The notes beneath the pieces were generated by a model, which did not search any database, was not told the origin of the DNA, and saw only the letters and a list, made by a program, of their open reading frames with translations. From assembly GCA_963580285.1 (NCBI GenBank), contig OY757015.1:129114188-129178187 (forward strand): 64,000 nucleotides of DNA, in the 5' to 3' direction. Both the position numbers and the translations under genes were made by a program. This DNA comes from Lucinisca nassula (taxonomy: Eukaryota; Mollusca; Bivalvia; Lucinida; Lucinidae). This document shows, piece after piece, positions 31,319 through 42,130 of the stretch (position 1 is its first letter; each line of letters begins with the position of its first letter).

Positions 31319-31740
31319 ATATCAGGTCAGAACCGTTATCTCTCTTTGAATTGATTGTCAACCTTGTGGATCAGTTTGTGTTGTTTACCAAAGAAAGGGA
31401 GAAAAGAGACATGAGATAATAGAGGAGATGAAAGTGAGGGATGGGAGAAAGAGGAAAATGAATGGAAGTATAGAAACAGAAAAAAAATAATAACACCCTC
31501 TACCCTTACCAGCTTCAAGGACAAGAGGCCTTGCCCAACCATAAGCCAATATCAGTTGGAGGCCCCAGTGACACAAGAGTCACGTCACCTTTGCCTCACC
31601 CAACCACCCTCATCTCTCTTTGAATAAGCAAGAACCTATAAAAGTTTTGTGCAAACAGTGAATACTGATCAGACTGCAGACACACTGGTTGGACAGGTCT
31701 TCTGGTAGGTTTTGTCATGTGCTGGCTTACATATCATTCG
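31319..31740. other. purine-rich stretch, no gene seen
   Basis: A strongly purine-rich run occupies 31390-31490 (GAAAGGGAGAAAAGAGAC and similar). No repeat family or coding region supported. Confidence 0.35.
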
Positions 31741-31744
31741 TTAA

Positions 31745-31966
31745 CCCATTGTATGCAAGTGGGCTCTTCAATTGCTATATGTTGTACAAATCCATTTGTC
31801 ATATAAGGGGTGTCAGGCCTGTTTTTTTGTTTTTATTCTATTATTGATGGAAAATTCTGTCAGCAGACAGTGCAGGCCCTGATCAGACGCTGCATTGTGC
31901 GGCGTCTGATCTGGGCCTGCAATGTTTGCCAAGGTACCCCTTTATGGGTTTCCCGCATACAATGGA
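31745..31966 (+). mobile_element. MITE family E variant
   Basis: TTAA at 31741-31744 and 31967-31970, with ends CCCATTGTATGCAAG and CCGCATACAATGG. Contains AAGGGGTGTCAGGCC and the palindrome GTGCAGGCCC...GGGCCTGCA with GACGCTGC/GCGGCGTC arms. Confidence 0.75.
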
Positions 31967-31982
31967 TTAAATATATTTATAG

Positions 31983-32135
31983 GGTACCATAAAAATCCTA
32001 AAAATTTGGACACCAAGGAGTCCAAAAAGAGCAGATGGAGTGGCAAATAGTGTAGACCCTAATCAGACCTCTCCTTCAGGAGCGACATGACCCTGGTCTG
32101 CACTACCTGTCCAGATACGGTACTTAGGATTGTTA
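31983..32135 (+). mobile_element. MITE family B, internally deleted
   Basis: The ends TACCATAAAAATCCTAAAA and TTAGGATTGTTATGGTA form an inverted repeat. The segment between GACACC and AAGGAGTCC is missing relative to other copies. Confidence 0.8.
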
Positions 32136-32359
32136 TGGTATATATGTGTGTAATCTTATTGTTCATCTATTTTGTCTGTTTGTTAAGTGTCATTTTATAT
32201 TGATATACAGAAAATTATATCCATACATGTTACTACAGTATCCATAGTCAAATGTGCTAACGTGGGTTATACAGATAATTTACAAGACTTAGTGTTCCTT
32301 GAAAACTGTTCATTATGTCATGCGATAATGGGTATATTCATTTGTTATGTACTCGCACC

Positions 32360-32840
32360 ATAACCCTTTTTGTACCAAACAGAATCTTCCTCCTTATATA
32401 TAGCAGGAGTTCATTTCAGAATTTAGGGGTGTCAGGTCGTTTTCATCAAAATTTATTTAGAAAATGACTGAGTTTGTGAATTCGGGTTTAATGTCGCTTT
32501 CAACAATTTTTCAGTCATATCACAACGGTGTCTGGTTGCGACAGGCAGCTCAATGCTCAGTTTTATAGTGCGGCCTCACTGAAGTATCATGTCCCAGACA
32601 CATTACATGATACCAAACCCAGTCACATTAACCTGACACTGGGTAGACCAGTCCTAGCTCTACCCCCATAAATCTGAGTGCCAAGTGAGGAGCAGCTAGT
32701 ACCATTCTTAACGACTTTGGTATGCCGCGGCCCGGGATAGAACCCGTTACCTCCCGTTCCCAGAAAATGACTGAACTTTTAGCAAACAGTGGAGGCCCTG
32801 ATCAGGGTACCCGTTTTGGGGTTTCTGGTTCTAAATGGGT
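32360..32840 (+). mobile_element. MITE family E split by a SINE
   Basis: The left part (AACCCTTTTTGTACCAAAC, TTATATATAGCAGGAG, GGGGTGTCAGGTCG) and right part (ACTTTTAGCAAACAGTGG, GGTACCCGTTTTGGGG) belong to one copy. The right TTAA is at 32840-32843; the left is mutated to ATAA. The insertion is resolved by a 13-bp duplication. Confidence 0.8.
32472..32761 (-). mobile_element. 5'-truncated tRNA-derived SINE, family S4
   Basis: On the minus strand it starts GGGAACGGGAGGTAACGGGT, which retains only the B box (GGTTCTATCCC), and ends in GCGACATTAAACCCGAATTC. Perfect 13-bp duplications AGAAAATGACTGA (32459-32471 and 32762-32774) flank it. Loss of the 5' head fits incomplete reverse transcription. 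Confidence 0.9.
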
Positions 32841-33008
32841 TAACCCAAAAGATGCAAATCACAACAATAGTCATCTGCTCTGTCATCTGCTGTTTACTTT
32901 ATAAAGTCATATTCTGCACGCAGTGTGGACCCAGATCAGACTGCTCCTGCAGGAAAAGTCTGATCAGGGCCTACACTGTTTGCATGTATGCAAAAATATG
33001 TTCCACCC

Positions 33009-33290
33009 TACCGGCCCCGATAGCTCAGTGGTAGAGTGTCCGCTTCGGGAATGGGAGGTCGCGGGTTCGATCCCCGGCCGCGCCATACCAAAGGCGTGAA
33101 AAATGGTACTAGGAGCTCCCTTGGCTGACGCTCGCATTATCAGGGGTAGTCCTAGGAAGATAAATGAAGGCAGGTAAGTATTTGTTAGAGGATACTTTGT
33201 TTGTCGCAATAAAAGCTCTACAGAGCTTATGTTATTTGTTTCGAATATGCGACGTTAAATAAAGCTTCTTTATCTTTATCTTTTATCTTT
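33009..33290 (+). mobile_element. tRNA-derived SINE, family S4-like, with full head
   Basis: The head has GATAGCTCAGTGGTAGAGTG (A box) and GCGGGTTCGATCCCCGGCC (B box). Its acceptor stem has two mismatches, so it is not a good tRNA. The body contains CATACCAAAGGCGTG and GGTACTAGGAGCTCCC; the tail is ATGCGACGTTAAATAAAGC, then (TTTATC)n. ATGTTC occurs at both flanks, a weak duplication. Confidence 0.8.
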
Positions 33291-33589
33291 ATGTTCGAAA
33301 AGTTGGCAAGAAGATTCAGCAGACAACATTAACAGATGACATTTTCTGATGCAGTTTTTCGTGGCATCTTTAGGATTAAGAGAATGAGTTAACTTATAGG
33401 GATGGCAAAGTTTTCAAAACTAGTATTGCCTCCCTTGTCTACTCATAAATGAAAGGATTTACCTTTTAAAGAGAAATTCATTAGCTTGCCTGGACAAAGT
33501 CTAGGAAGAGCTATTCCACTACTTTTGCGTCAGTGTTGGCTTTGGAATCAGTTCTGCATCCACATTTACCTTAAAGTTTGTTAAGAGCT

Positions 33590-34062
33590 CATACTTTCCA
33601 AACCATACAGTACGTGGATTTGGTTTATATTTAGCATAATGAAAGTCATAGGTCCTAAGTGTGTATAGAGCCATACCTAGAAGCCTCTGTGGTGTAGTGG
33701 TTATGCTACTCCCCTGATAAACCAGGGATTGCAGGATTGATCCCGGGCTTCTGCAGACTTTTTAAACCAAGGTCCCGTCTCTGTATGACCTTAGCTGTTG
33801 GTGGGACATAAAACTGAAACACACTCACTCAAAGAGCAATACCCCCTGACCATGCTAGTGACGTCAAAGTCAAGGTCAATGACTTAGAATTTTTTTTTTT
33901 TTTTTAAGAACTAATATTCTCCAATCCATATGATGGATTTGGTTCATATTTGGTATGATGAGAGTTAATTAGTTTGATGTGTTATTCAGCAATACCCCAC
34001 CCATGTCCATGACCACAAGGACTCTTTATGTAGGCAAACTTCGCTGTCTGATGACAGCTCTT
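33590..34062 (+). mobile_element. Helitron-like fragment split by a SINE
   Basis: Diverged units with CATAC(A/C)GTACGTGGATTTGG and CATATGATGGATTTGGTTCA. The 3' end has the hairpin CTGTCTGATGACAG, then CTCTTG|T at 34056-34062. The 5' end is not identifiable. Confidence 0.6.
33678..33832 (+). mobile_element. SINE family S1
   Basis: GCCTCTGTGGTGTAGTGG (A box), CAGGATTGATCCCGGGC (B box), CTTAGCTGTTGGTGGGACAT and the tail AAAACTGAAACACACTCACTC. Near-perfect duplications AGAGCCATACC and AGAGCAATACC lie at 33667-33677 and 33833-33843. Confidence 0.85.
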
Positions 34063-34611
34063 GTTTTTTTAAGCAGATCTCTTTCCGAGAACAAGCAGAC
34101 AGGAAGTAATGAAAGTTGTCTCCCTTGTGAAAAAAATGATTGATAAGATGGCAGGTGTATTCATTCATCTTAATTCACTTAATTTTTATAAAATTATGTC
34201 CACTCATGTAGAAGATCTCACTCTCCTTGTCATTTCATATGAAATGACTACATGTGTGAGCTTTCTTGCCATATTACAATTTTCTTTAAAGTTAGTATTT
34301 TCTGCTTTGAAATTTATTAATAATTTCTTCAGAAAATTTTGTTTCACAAATTTGCTATGTGACATTACACGTTACATTGGAAACTATAAAATGATGTGGT
34401 GCCACTAAATAACGAAGTCATATGATAAAGCCATGTTGAAATCCATCTTAACCAATATATGCCCAGTGTCCCATAAAAGACACATTGGCAAATAATGTAA
34501 ACCTAGATCAGCCACTGCAGAATGCAGCATCTGATCTGGGTCTACACTGTATGCTTGAAGTACCGGTAATGTTGTACGATTTAAAATAAGTAGAATTAAC
34601 CAGACACCCCT
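34063..34611. other. no gene seen
   Basis: An internally deleted MITE-type palindrome (AATAATGTAAACCTAGATCA, GGGTCTACACTGTATGC) occupies about 34490-34555. The remainder is AT-rich with only short frames. Confidence 0.4.
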
Positions 34612-34615
34612 TTAA

Positions 34616-34835
34616 GGGGAATGGGAACACCTTCAGGGGAGGCAACTCTTGCAAAGTATTTTTGTCTCCCATGTCAATGTGGGTCAACTTTTAAAGGCAA
34701 GAATTTGCTTCTTTCCTTTAAGAGTAGTCCCCTTTTTCAGTGGAACAGGGCTTAGAGAAAAAGCAAACAGGAAGTCCCAAAACTTGTCTCCCTCTGAAAA
34801 ATGGTGGGAAAATCTGCCAGGTGTTCCCATTCCAA
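34616..34835. mobile_element. MITE family D
   Basis: TTAA at 34612-34615 and 34836-34839, with ends GGGGAATGGGAACACCT and AGGTGTTCCCATTCC. The body holds the imperfect hairpin TTAAAGGCAAGAATTTGC...CTTTCCTTTAAGAGTA. The right TTAA is shared with the next element. Confidence 0.8.
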
Positions 34836-34839
34836 TTAA

Positions 34840-35041
34840 CCCTTCTCTTGCAGAATATTCAGTTCAGCCACACCCATTTCTGACTGAACCAATCAGATTA
34901 CTTGATGTAATTTATTCCTACAAATTCATAATTGAATGTCAAACAGTGTAGATCCTGATCAGATGGCTTCTTCAGAAGCCATCTGATCTGGATCTACACT
35001 GTTTCCAAAGATAGGGGTTGTCGTGAACAGCATGATAAGAG
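34840..35041. mobile_element. MITE family A sharing a TTAA with MITE D
   Basis: TTAA at 34836-34839 and 35042-35045, with ends CCCTTCTCTTGCAG and CAGCATGATAAGAG. The shared central palindrome lies at about 34940-35002. Confidence 0.8.
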
Positions 35042-35545
35042 TTAAGTAATAGTGAGCTGCCCCAAGCCGTAATGTTGAGGAGTCATACATGGCTTAATCT
35101 AATTTTATCCTGAAAACCCGGTGAAGTTCATGTGATATCTCTCTGTGAAATTAAAATGTTCAGCTTTAAGAATACATGTACTTGTTCTTGTTTAGATACA
35201 GTACATTTTGTCTCCATTATGATATAACACTCCTAGTCTACATAGTATATTCTTTCCTTTCTCCAAACCGGTTTATATATCTTATGTTTTGTGATATTTT
35301 GTCTATTTATACCCCAAATATAGATGTGGTTCTAACAAGTACCCACAACCTATGTCTTGGGGCGCAAAAATACGAAAAATAATGTTTACCCCTGTAAACC
35401 CCCGTTTTCTCTGTTGAAAGTGGGGTTTATGTGGGTGTTCATTTCACATACTTGTTAACTTAATGCTTTGATTTTGTGTTTATATAAGATGTGAATCTTT
35501 TATTTGAGATGACTGTTGTAAGTATGATAAGATTTTTCTTCTTAA

Positions 35546-35755
35546 GGGAAATTGGTGCACCTTTAGGGGAAGAAACTCCTGCAAAAGTACTTTTTGTTTC
35601 CCATGTCAATAGGGGTCAACTCTTAAAGGATCTTTCCTTTAAGAGTAGATCCCTTTTTAAGTGGGACAGAATTTATAGAAAAGCAAACAGGTAGTCCCGA
35701 AAGTTGTCTCCCTTCGAAAAATGGCAGAAAAATCTGCCAGGTGTTCCCATTCCCC
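35546..35755. mobile_element. MITE family D
   Basis: TTAA at 35542-35545 and 35756-35759. The left end GGGAAATTGGTGCACCTTTA is diverged; the right end is AGGTGTTCCCATTCCCC. Internal CAACTCTTAAAGGATC and TTTAAGAGTAGATCCC pair. Confidence 0.75.
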
Positions 35756-35799
35756 TTAACCACTATTTGCCATATACCAAACACTAGTGTTCTCCCTTA

Positions 35800-36080
35800 T
35801 CATCACGAAAACACGCCTTTATAATTTTGACCCCCTTGAACCCCTCTTTTATATTGTAAAACTGTGGTTTCTGGGGGTATACCTTATTTTTCTCATTTCT
35901 GCTCTAAAATATAGTTTGTGGGGACTCGTTAGAACCGCCTCATCGAGGCGGTTCTAACGAGTGCCCACAATCTATATTTTGAGCAGAAATAAGAAAAATA
36001 TCACAATTTTTCATCATAAAATTTTCATTTTTTCGGCGATAAAGGTGGCATTGTATTTGTATAGGCGTATTTGCGTAATG
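35800..36080. mobile_element. MITE family C
   Basis: The left end is CATCACGAAAACACGCCTTT and the right end is GTATAGGCGTATTTGCGTAATG. The centre is a perfect palindrome GGGACTCGTTAGAACCG...CGGTTCTAACGAGTGCCC. Subterminal TTCTCATTTCTGCTC and GAGCAGAAATAAGAA also pair. Confidence 0.85.
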
Positions 36081-36097
36081 TCCCTTTGTCTCCCGGA

Positions 36098-36312
36098 TAC
36101 ACCTAAAAATTCAAACAGCTTGATGACTTGCTGTACTTCTCCTAAATTTTTTTTTACTAATTTGTTTCACAGTCCTGCAAGGAGTCCAAATGGTGCAAAC
36201 GGAATGGCAAACTGTATAGACCCTGATCAGACTGCTTCTTCAGGAGCAGTCTGATCTGGGTCTGCACAGTTTGCTTAGGTCTATTCATCCCAATATTTAG
36301 GATCATTACCGT
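36098..36312 (+). mobile_element. MITE family B
   Basis: ACACCTAAAAATTCAAACAG, GTTTCACAGTCCTGCAAGG, the AGACTGCTTCTTCAGGAGCA palindrome and GGATCATTACCGTA. Confidence 0.75.
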
Positions 36313-36645
36313 ACATATATTATGGTTGGTTGGGGATAAAAAAACAAAGAAAACTTAATTAATTCTTTCAGTAAACATGCTATGAAAATTTGTTCATTGT
36401 TTTGTCTTTTTACAGACATGTATAGTTACATAACCCCCCATTTAGACTATGTTCCCGGCGTCCACGGCAGCCATGTTTCATGCTTCCGTGGACAAAACGG
36501 GGTGACCGTGAGACAACACAGGGGTAGGTATCGACAAACCTATCTCGCTGTGACTGCCGTGGACGCCAGGGCAAATTTTTAAACATTCCAAAAATCTTCC
36601 ACGGCAGCCACGGCGCAGATGACCTACTTTATAGAATTTAGTTTT

Positions 36646-36955
36646 GTTTGTTTGATTTGAGGTTTAACATCCCTGTTAACACTGTAAAGGTTATTTTAGA
36701 GACATTGCTTCCAATTTTGTGGGACTTTTACCCGACATTGAGAGGAAATGACATCTCAAGCCCTGTTGCCCAATGAAACCAATAGGGTTTATAAGCATGG
36801 ACGGTCCGACACTCACACTGCTTTGCCTGTCCGACACTCACACTGCTTTGCCTGGGCAGGCTTAGATCCTCTAAGCGGTTTACCAGTACTCATGCGTGGT
36901 CTGATTCAGCTCTGCGTGGAAGCATCATGCAGCCCATATATTTCTTCAAGCCCCG
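36646..36955 (-). mobile_element. SINE family S3, minus strand
   Basis: The plus strand reads GTTTGATTTGAGGTTTAACA, GGACTTTTACCCGACATTG, GAAACCAATAGGGTTTATAA and GGAAGCATCATGCAGCCC, the reverse complement of S3. A ~30-bp segment (GTCCGACACTCACACTGC) is tandemly duplicated at about 36803-36850. Confidence 0.8.
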
Positions 36956-37335
36956 AGAATTTAGTAAAACTGGGTGAACGCAACGAAACGTGTCAGTACG
37001 TTACAGACCGTAACAGAACTTGGACAGTGTCCGTAGGGAGACGAGAAGCAAGAGTATCCCCGGCAACTTATGTGTCACGTTCAGTCCCCGTTCAGCGGCC
37101 GCTGCTTTAGGGCAGCTGCATGTTTTATCCAGGTTTGCCATGATTTCTCACAGACCTCATGGCGAGCTACTGGGAACGTTAGCCGTTTCGTAATGTTCAA
37201 TCATGATACATCCCGGCCTATATCGGTTTACCTGAAGTACTACTATGGTCTGGCATGGTGCGCGCAGTCGCACAAGAAGTTTCATTTGAGCTGCAAACAC
37301 CGAAGAGTGCAGATCATATAAATGTATTTTAAGTA

Positions 37336-37970
37336 ATGCCAGCAAAGAAGTCAAGGCGTGGATGTAGAGGATCACGTCCTGTGCAAGCCCAACAAGTAGA
37401 GAAACAAAAGCAGCCTCAGCCTGAAGATCCTCGCCGATCACCGCCGCCTGATGAAGAAGAATGTGGTACTGCTCCTGACCCGATCACCGGGTCTGAACTT
37501 GAACTGAGAGTTGAGGAAGCTGAAGAAGATGCATCTGCTAAGAGGAGGTTTGCACCAACGGTTGTCACCAACATTTCTGGAAGGAGCTCGTCATTGACCT
37601 CCTCTAGTATAACCCAATGCTATATTCTCCAGCTTCCACAGACACGTCATCTCGAGCCGGCACCAATCCTGATATCCTTTTGGGCCTTTTGGAGACCTTT
37701 TTGACCGAAGACAAAGTCAGGGGAATCCAGTCACCGCCTTCGGTTCTTTTGTCAACGGAAGTCTTCGAACGCTCCCACCAGCCATCCGACATAGAGCAAA
37801 AATTAGAATAATGGAGGTGTTGCACGAATACCAGAACGAAGGAGAGCGACAGCAGTTCCGGCCGATAGACCCACATCAGTCAGCCCAAGCTGATTGGTAT
37901 CAACCCAGGGCTTGGTACGGACAGCCTCCAGCCATGCGTCCAGCCCATCAGCCGAGGGATCCCTCGGTAT
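37336..37970 (+). pseudogene. degenerate ORF inside the 1.9-kb DNA element, possible BESS-like C terminus
   Basis: An ATG-started frame (37336-37704) encodes a basic N-terminal patch (MPAKKSRRGCRGSRP), a Pro/Glu-rich segment and a Ser-rich stretch. The reading then appears to shift: another frame gives TNPDILLGLLETFLTED at about 37650-37700. A third, ending TGA at about 37970, gives FVNGSLRTLPPAIRHRAKIR, which resembles the amphipathic C-terminal BESS-type motif found in MADF/BESS proteins. At least two frameshifts are therefore implied. I found no MADF domain or catalytic motif. The ORF lies between the SINE and the right end of its host element, suggesting an element-encoded accessory protein; function is unknown. 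Confidence 0.45.
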
Positions 37971-38382
37971 GACAATGGCAGCCGCCGCCTTCCTAGTGCC
38001 CCGCTAATGTGACCAGTTCACCAGATCTCTGACACTCTATGGATTGAACGTGGGTACAGGAGCAGCTGACTGTAGTGAGCCTTGACAGAACTTGATAGAC
38101 GTGGTATATCTTGATTGTAAAGTAACAAAACGTGAGTGGTCCCATCAGAACTTGGCAGGCCGACAAGAAACGTACAAGCCTTCGTGACAGACCGTGGGCT
38201 TAAACGTAGTGCGCCTTCAGGGCTCCGGGGTTCAGCAGCTTGTTTCAGCCCACGGTTTGTAACGGATACCTTGATAGACCGTGAGAAAACGTAATGATAC
38301 CTACCAGAACTTGACTACTAAGACAAAACTGGCCAAAATCCCACGGCGCGCTACATTTCAGGCTGCCGTGGTCGCCGGGAAC

Positions 38383-39384
38383 TTAATGTAAACATAGGGT
38401 AATTTAGCCAGATCAAGCTGAAATGTTTCTTATAACATTTGCCTTTAGCTAAAACTTCAGATCAAAAATGCACATTTTCACAGTCTGTTCAGTGTCTTCA
38501 TTTGGCATTGTAAGGTAAAACTGTTGTCCAAGAGATTTAAGCCAACAGGGAAAGCTGTGTTGTGTGTGTTAATATGTAGAGAATATCAGGTTTGTGGTAT
38601 CAAATGACACAAACCTCGTATTCTATTTATCAGTTTACCCCTTGTACACGCTTACAATTTTTGCCATTTTTTTCCAGTAGTCCAATTCATAGAAGTGCAA
38701 TGTCACATTAACCTGATAAAGCTCACTTGTCCTGAGACAGCATGTCTTTATCAGGTGAAGATACATGTATTTAAATGCAATTAATATAGGGGGTAACTGA
38801 TAAACATGTTTATTTGAGTCTTCAACTGGCGCACACATCTGAGCAAGACACCTTTATGCTTGATGTGGCTTATACTGGTTTTAGAATACAATGTGCAATA
38901 CAGTCTTGCTTTCAGCAATAATCATTCTCACTATGTTAGTACTTTTATTGAATGATGTTTCATTTCTTTCTATATAAAGTTTAACTTCAGCGGGAGTTAC
39001 TTTGGGAGTTTGAGCCACTTGGGGTTCGATATCTGTTGGGGTCTGTGACATTCTTTTTTGAGAATAATCATTATTAAAATCTTTTTTGAAGTTGTTTTCT
39101 CCCTTCTGAAAGCCAGCCATCAGTTTCTGGCGAAATAATTTGCTCTGAGCTCTTTATCCACTTATGTATAAGTCTGCCCAGGAAAGTGTGGTTACATATG
39201 CTGACCGACTTGATATGACCTATACAGTGTTGACTAGGTGTTAAACTCCAAACTCCAAACAAACAAACAGAACATACACATCAGTTTCAGAAGTGTTACT
39301 GAGCTTATTGTGTCTAGTTCACATATATAAGAAAAACACAAAGTGTATAATTCCATCATTATCAAGCCATTCTGATGTATTATT
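38383..39384. other. non-coding stretch with hairpins
   Basis: No gene supported. A hairpin pairs TATCAGGTTTGTGGTATC with the region around GACACAAACCTCGTATTC (38585-38625). A wider inverted match exists between TTTATCAGTTTACCCC and GGGGTAACTGATAAAC (38628 and 38791). A fragment of S2-like tail lies at 39120-39265 (AGTTTCTGGCGAAATAATTT, CTATACAGTGTTGACTAGGT). Confidence 0.45.
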
Positions 39385-39606
39385 TGAGCCGAGGCACATG
39401 ATTTCCTACAATTTACTTGTGCGCCCAATGACGACTCCGATCAGCCTGCACATCCACGCAGTTTGATCAGAGTCTTCTTTATGCACTCTTAAGGATAGCT
39501 AAGGGCTCAACGTTCCTCTGTGCAGCAAGAGAAGTCTCTGGTCAGACTGATCTGATTCTTGGCTGGGTGCACATGTAAATTGTAGGAAATGCTGTACCCC
39601 GGCTCA
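39385..39606. mobile_element. MITE with TGAGCCGRGG ends
   Basis: The left end TGAGCCGAGGCACATGATTT and the right end with TGTACCCCGGCTCA pair. The next bases also pair: CCTACAATTTAC and GTAAATTGTAGG. The ~160-bp interior is non-coding and contains GATCAGCCTGCACATCC. Confidence 0.75.
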
Positions 39607-39840
39607 TTTAAGCTGTGTCCAGTGAAAATGTGTCTTCTGACAGGTATGCCAGGCACACTTGATAAACAGTGTTCTGACTTAGTGAAGACCTGAATCGGCC
39701 TGCTAACACTAAGCCCACAGTCTCAAAGGCAGGTTTTCCATTGTCATGTCTCATTTAGCTTCCACCATAGGGTAGTGACAGGGTATTGTGAACTAGTAAA
39801 TTGTATGTAAATTTACATGTATACTATCCATATGTGTTTC

Positions 39841-40122
39841 CATTCGGAAATCACGCCTATGCAAATACATTGTAAATTTTACTGCAGAAAAAAACGAAAA
39901 TTTTCAGATGAAAAATTGTGATATTTATTGTATTTCTGCTCAGAATATGGATTGTTGGTTCACGTTGGAACCGCCTTATTTGAGGCATTTCTAACGAGTA
40001 CCCACACTCTATATTTTAGAGCAGAAAGAACATAAAATAAGGTTTACCCCTGTAAACCCAGTTTTACTATATAAAAGTGGGGTTCAAGGGGGTAAGAATT
40101 TTATAGGCGTGTTTTCGTGATG
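39841..40122. mobile_element. MITE family C
   Basis: Degenerate left end ATCACGCCTATGCAAATAC; right end TATAGGCGTGTTTTCGTGATG. The central palindrome is imperfect (GGAACCGCCTTATTTGAGGC). Followed ~100 bp later by a C-subtype copy. Confidence 0.7.
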
Positions 40123-40220
40123 TATAAACTTTTATGTTTGAGCTAGCAAGCTTTTATGTTTATAGTATCCAATTTCTTTACTCAGTCTGTTAGTGCACTT
40201 AAGGCACCAATCTCAACTAG

Positions 40221-40502
40221 TCATTACGACAACATACCCGTGCGATATAGTGCAATTTTCACATCTCCATAATGGCTACTTTTCTGACGAAAATCTGTGA
40301 TATTTTTCTTATTTATACTGCAAACATAGGTTGTGGGTACTCGTTAGAACCGCCTCATTGAGGCGGTTCCAACGAGTACCCACAACCTATGTCTTGGAGC
40401 AGAAATAAGGATAATAAAGTATACCACCCGTAAACCCCAGTTTTCTCTATATAAAGTGGGGTGTAAGGGGGTGTTCATTGCACGGACTTGTTATCGTGAT
40501 GT
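40221..40502. mobile_element. MITE family C, CATTACGACAACA subtype
   Basis: The left end is CATTACGACAACATACCCG and the right end is GGACTTGTTATCGTGATG. The central palindrome GGGTACTCGTTAGAACCG...CGGTTCCAACGAGTACCC is nearly perfect. Confidence 0.75.
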
Positions 40503-40633
40503 GGAGGGCATATTCAAAATATTTTGTCCTTATTCTGCAAAGACAATAAGGTTTGCCATTTCCTGTGATACAACTGCTGGGCAGACAATGCACATGAAAT
40601 GTCAAGCATTGTGTTCTCTGAAAAAAAAAGCAG

Positions 40634-42130
40634 TCATCACGAAAACACGCCTATATAATTTTGACCCCCTTGAACCCCACTTTATATAGTAGAACAGAGG
40701 TTTACAGGGGTAACCTTATTTTTAGCTCACTGACAAGGTTAGCTTTTGTGATCACTTTTTGTCCGTCATCCATGCGTTCGTGCATAAACAATTTCTTCAA
40801 ACGACATCTCATAAACCACTGATCGGATTTTGACCAAACTTTACAGGAATGATCCTTAGGTGGTCCCCTTTAGAAGTTGTTCAAATGGTTTCGATCCGCT
40901 GCACACCAAGGTCACAGGAGCCAAAAATAGATTTTTTTTAATGAAAACTTAAAAAAATTTCTTCTCTGAAACTGCAAGGCCCAGGTCTTCGATATTTGGT
41001 GTGTAGCTTCATTTAGTGGACCTCCACCAAGATTGTTCAAATTATAGCCGTGGGGCCAAAATACCCCCGCTCCGGGGCTCTTTGGTTTTACATAGACTTA
41101 CATAGGGAAACCCTTTAAAAGTCTTATTGTCTGAAACCAGAAGGCTCAGGTGTTTGATATTTGGTATGAAATTTCGTCTTGTGGACCTCTATCAAAATTC
41201 TTCAAATTATAGCCCTTGGGCGAAAAATGCCCCCCACCCCAGGGCCCTTTGGTTTTACATTGACTTAAATAGGGAAATAAAAAATATTCTTGTCTGAAAC
41301 CAGAAGGCTCAGGTCTTTGATATTTTGCTTTAAGCTTCATGTGGATGACCTCTACCAAGATTATTCAAATCATAGCCCTAGGGTCAAAAATAGCCCCGCC
41401 CCAGGGCACACTGGTTTTACATAGACTTACATAGGGAAAATCTTTCAATGCCTTCTCGCCTGAAATCAGAAGGCCCAAGTGTTTGATATTTGGAATGAAG
41501 CTTCCTCTAGTTGTCCCCTACCATGATCATTCAAATTATAACCCCATGGGTCAAAAATGGACCTGCCCTGGAGCCCACTGGTTTTATATAAGGTTAAGGC
41601 TGAGCTGGTTCATCTCTGTCTGGTGTACTAGGACCTGACCCTCAATTGCAACAAGGTGCCTAGACAATGACATACAAGTCAGCTCTGTATTGTCAAAGGG
41701 AAACACTGACCCATAGCCACTCCTCCCCCTCCCTTTGTCACCATGTGACATTATTAGTTAGACTGAGCCGCTTCATCTCCTTCTGTTGCACTAGGACCTG
41801 ACTCTCAATGTCCACAAGGTGAGCAGATAGTGACTTACAAGTCTGCTCTGTATTGTCAAAGGGAAAAACTGACCCATATGTCTAGCACCTTATGCCAATT
41901 CTTTATCTGTACTATCAGGATCAGGTGAGTGATCCAGGGCCATTATGGCCCTCTTGTTCTTATTTCTGCTCTAGAATATAGATTGTGGTTACTGAGGTGG
42001 TTCTGATGAGAACCCACAATCTATATTTTGAGCAAGAATAAGAAAAATATCACAATTTTTCATCTTTAAAGTTTTGATTTTTCTGCAATATAGTATACAA
42101 TGTATTTGTAAAAGAGTGTTTTCATAATGT
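40634..42130. mobile_element. MITE family C split by Helitron-like H9
   Basis: The left end CATCACGAAAACACGCCTA and the right end AAGAGTGTTTTCATAATG belong to one copy. It breaks between ACCTTATTTTT and CTTATTTCTGCTC, which are contiguous in the copy at 35800. The right palindrome arm is partly deleted (GTTACTGAGGTGGTTCTGAT). Confidence 0.8.
40733..41957 (+). mobile_element. Helitron-like element H9
   Basis: It starts AGCTCACTGACAAGGTTAGC followed by a GTCCGTC stretch. Diverged ~150-bp units have CTTATTGTCTGAAACCAGAA, GGCTCAGGTCTTTGATATTT and TTGGTTTTACATAGACTTAC. Its end is the hairpin AGGGCCATTATGGCCCT followed by CTTGT. Two ~130-bp units of another sequence (CCTGACCCTCAATTGCAACA and relatives) lie near the 3' end. 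Confidence 0.8.

Larger units (their letters stand above)
36451..38382 (+). mobile_element. 1.9-kb DNA element with 22-bp TIRs and a degenerate ORF
   Basis: The ends match in 21 of 22 bases: GTTCCCGGCG-T-CCACGGCAGCC on the left, the same with A in the middle at the right (reverse complement of 38361-38382). Subterminal copies of CCACGGCAGCC and TGCCGTGGACGCC occur near 36560 and 36600. Inverted and direct TAACAGAACTTGGACAG / CTTGACAGAACTTGATAGAC motifs lie near both interior flanks. It carries an S3 SINE and the ORF remnant at 37336-37970. No target duplication is evident and the superfamily is unknown. Confidence 0.75.

Noticed and set aside
33012..33085. Possible tRNA gene (GATAGCTCAGTGG, GGTTCGATCCCCGG)
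   Set aside because: The acceptor stem has two mismatches and the sequence continues into a SINE body and (TTTATC)n tail.
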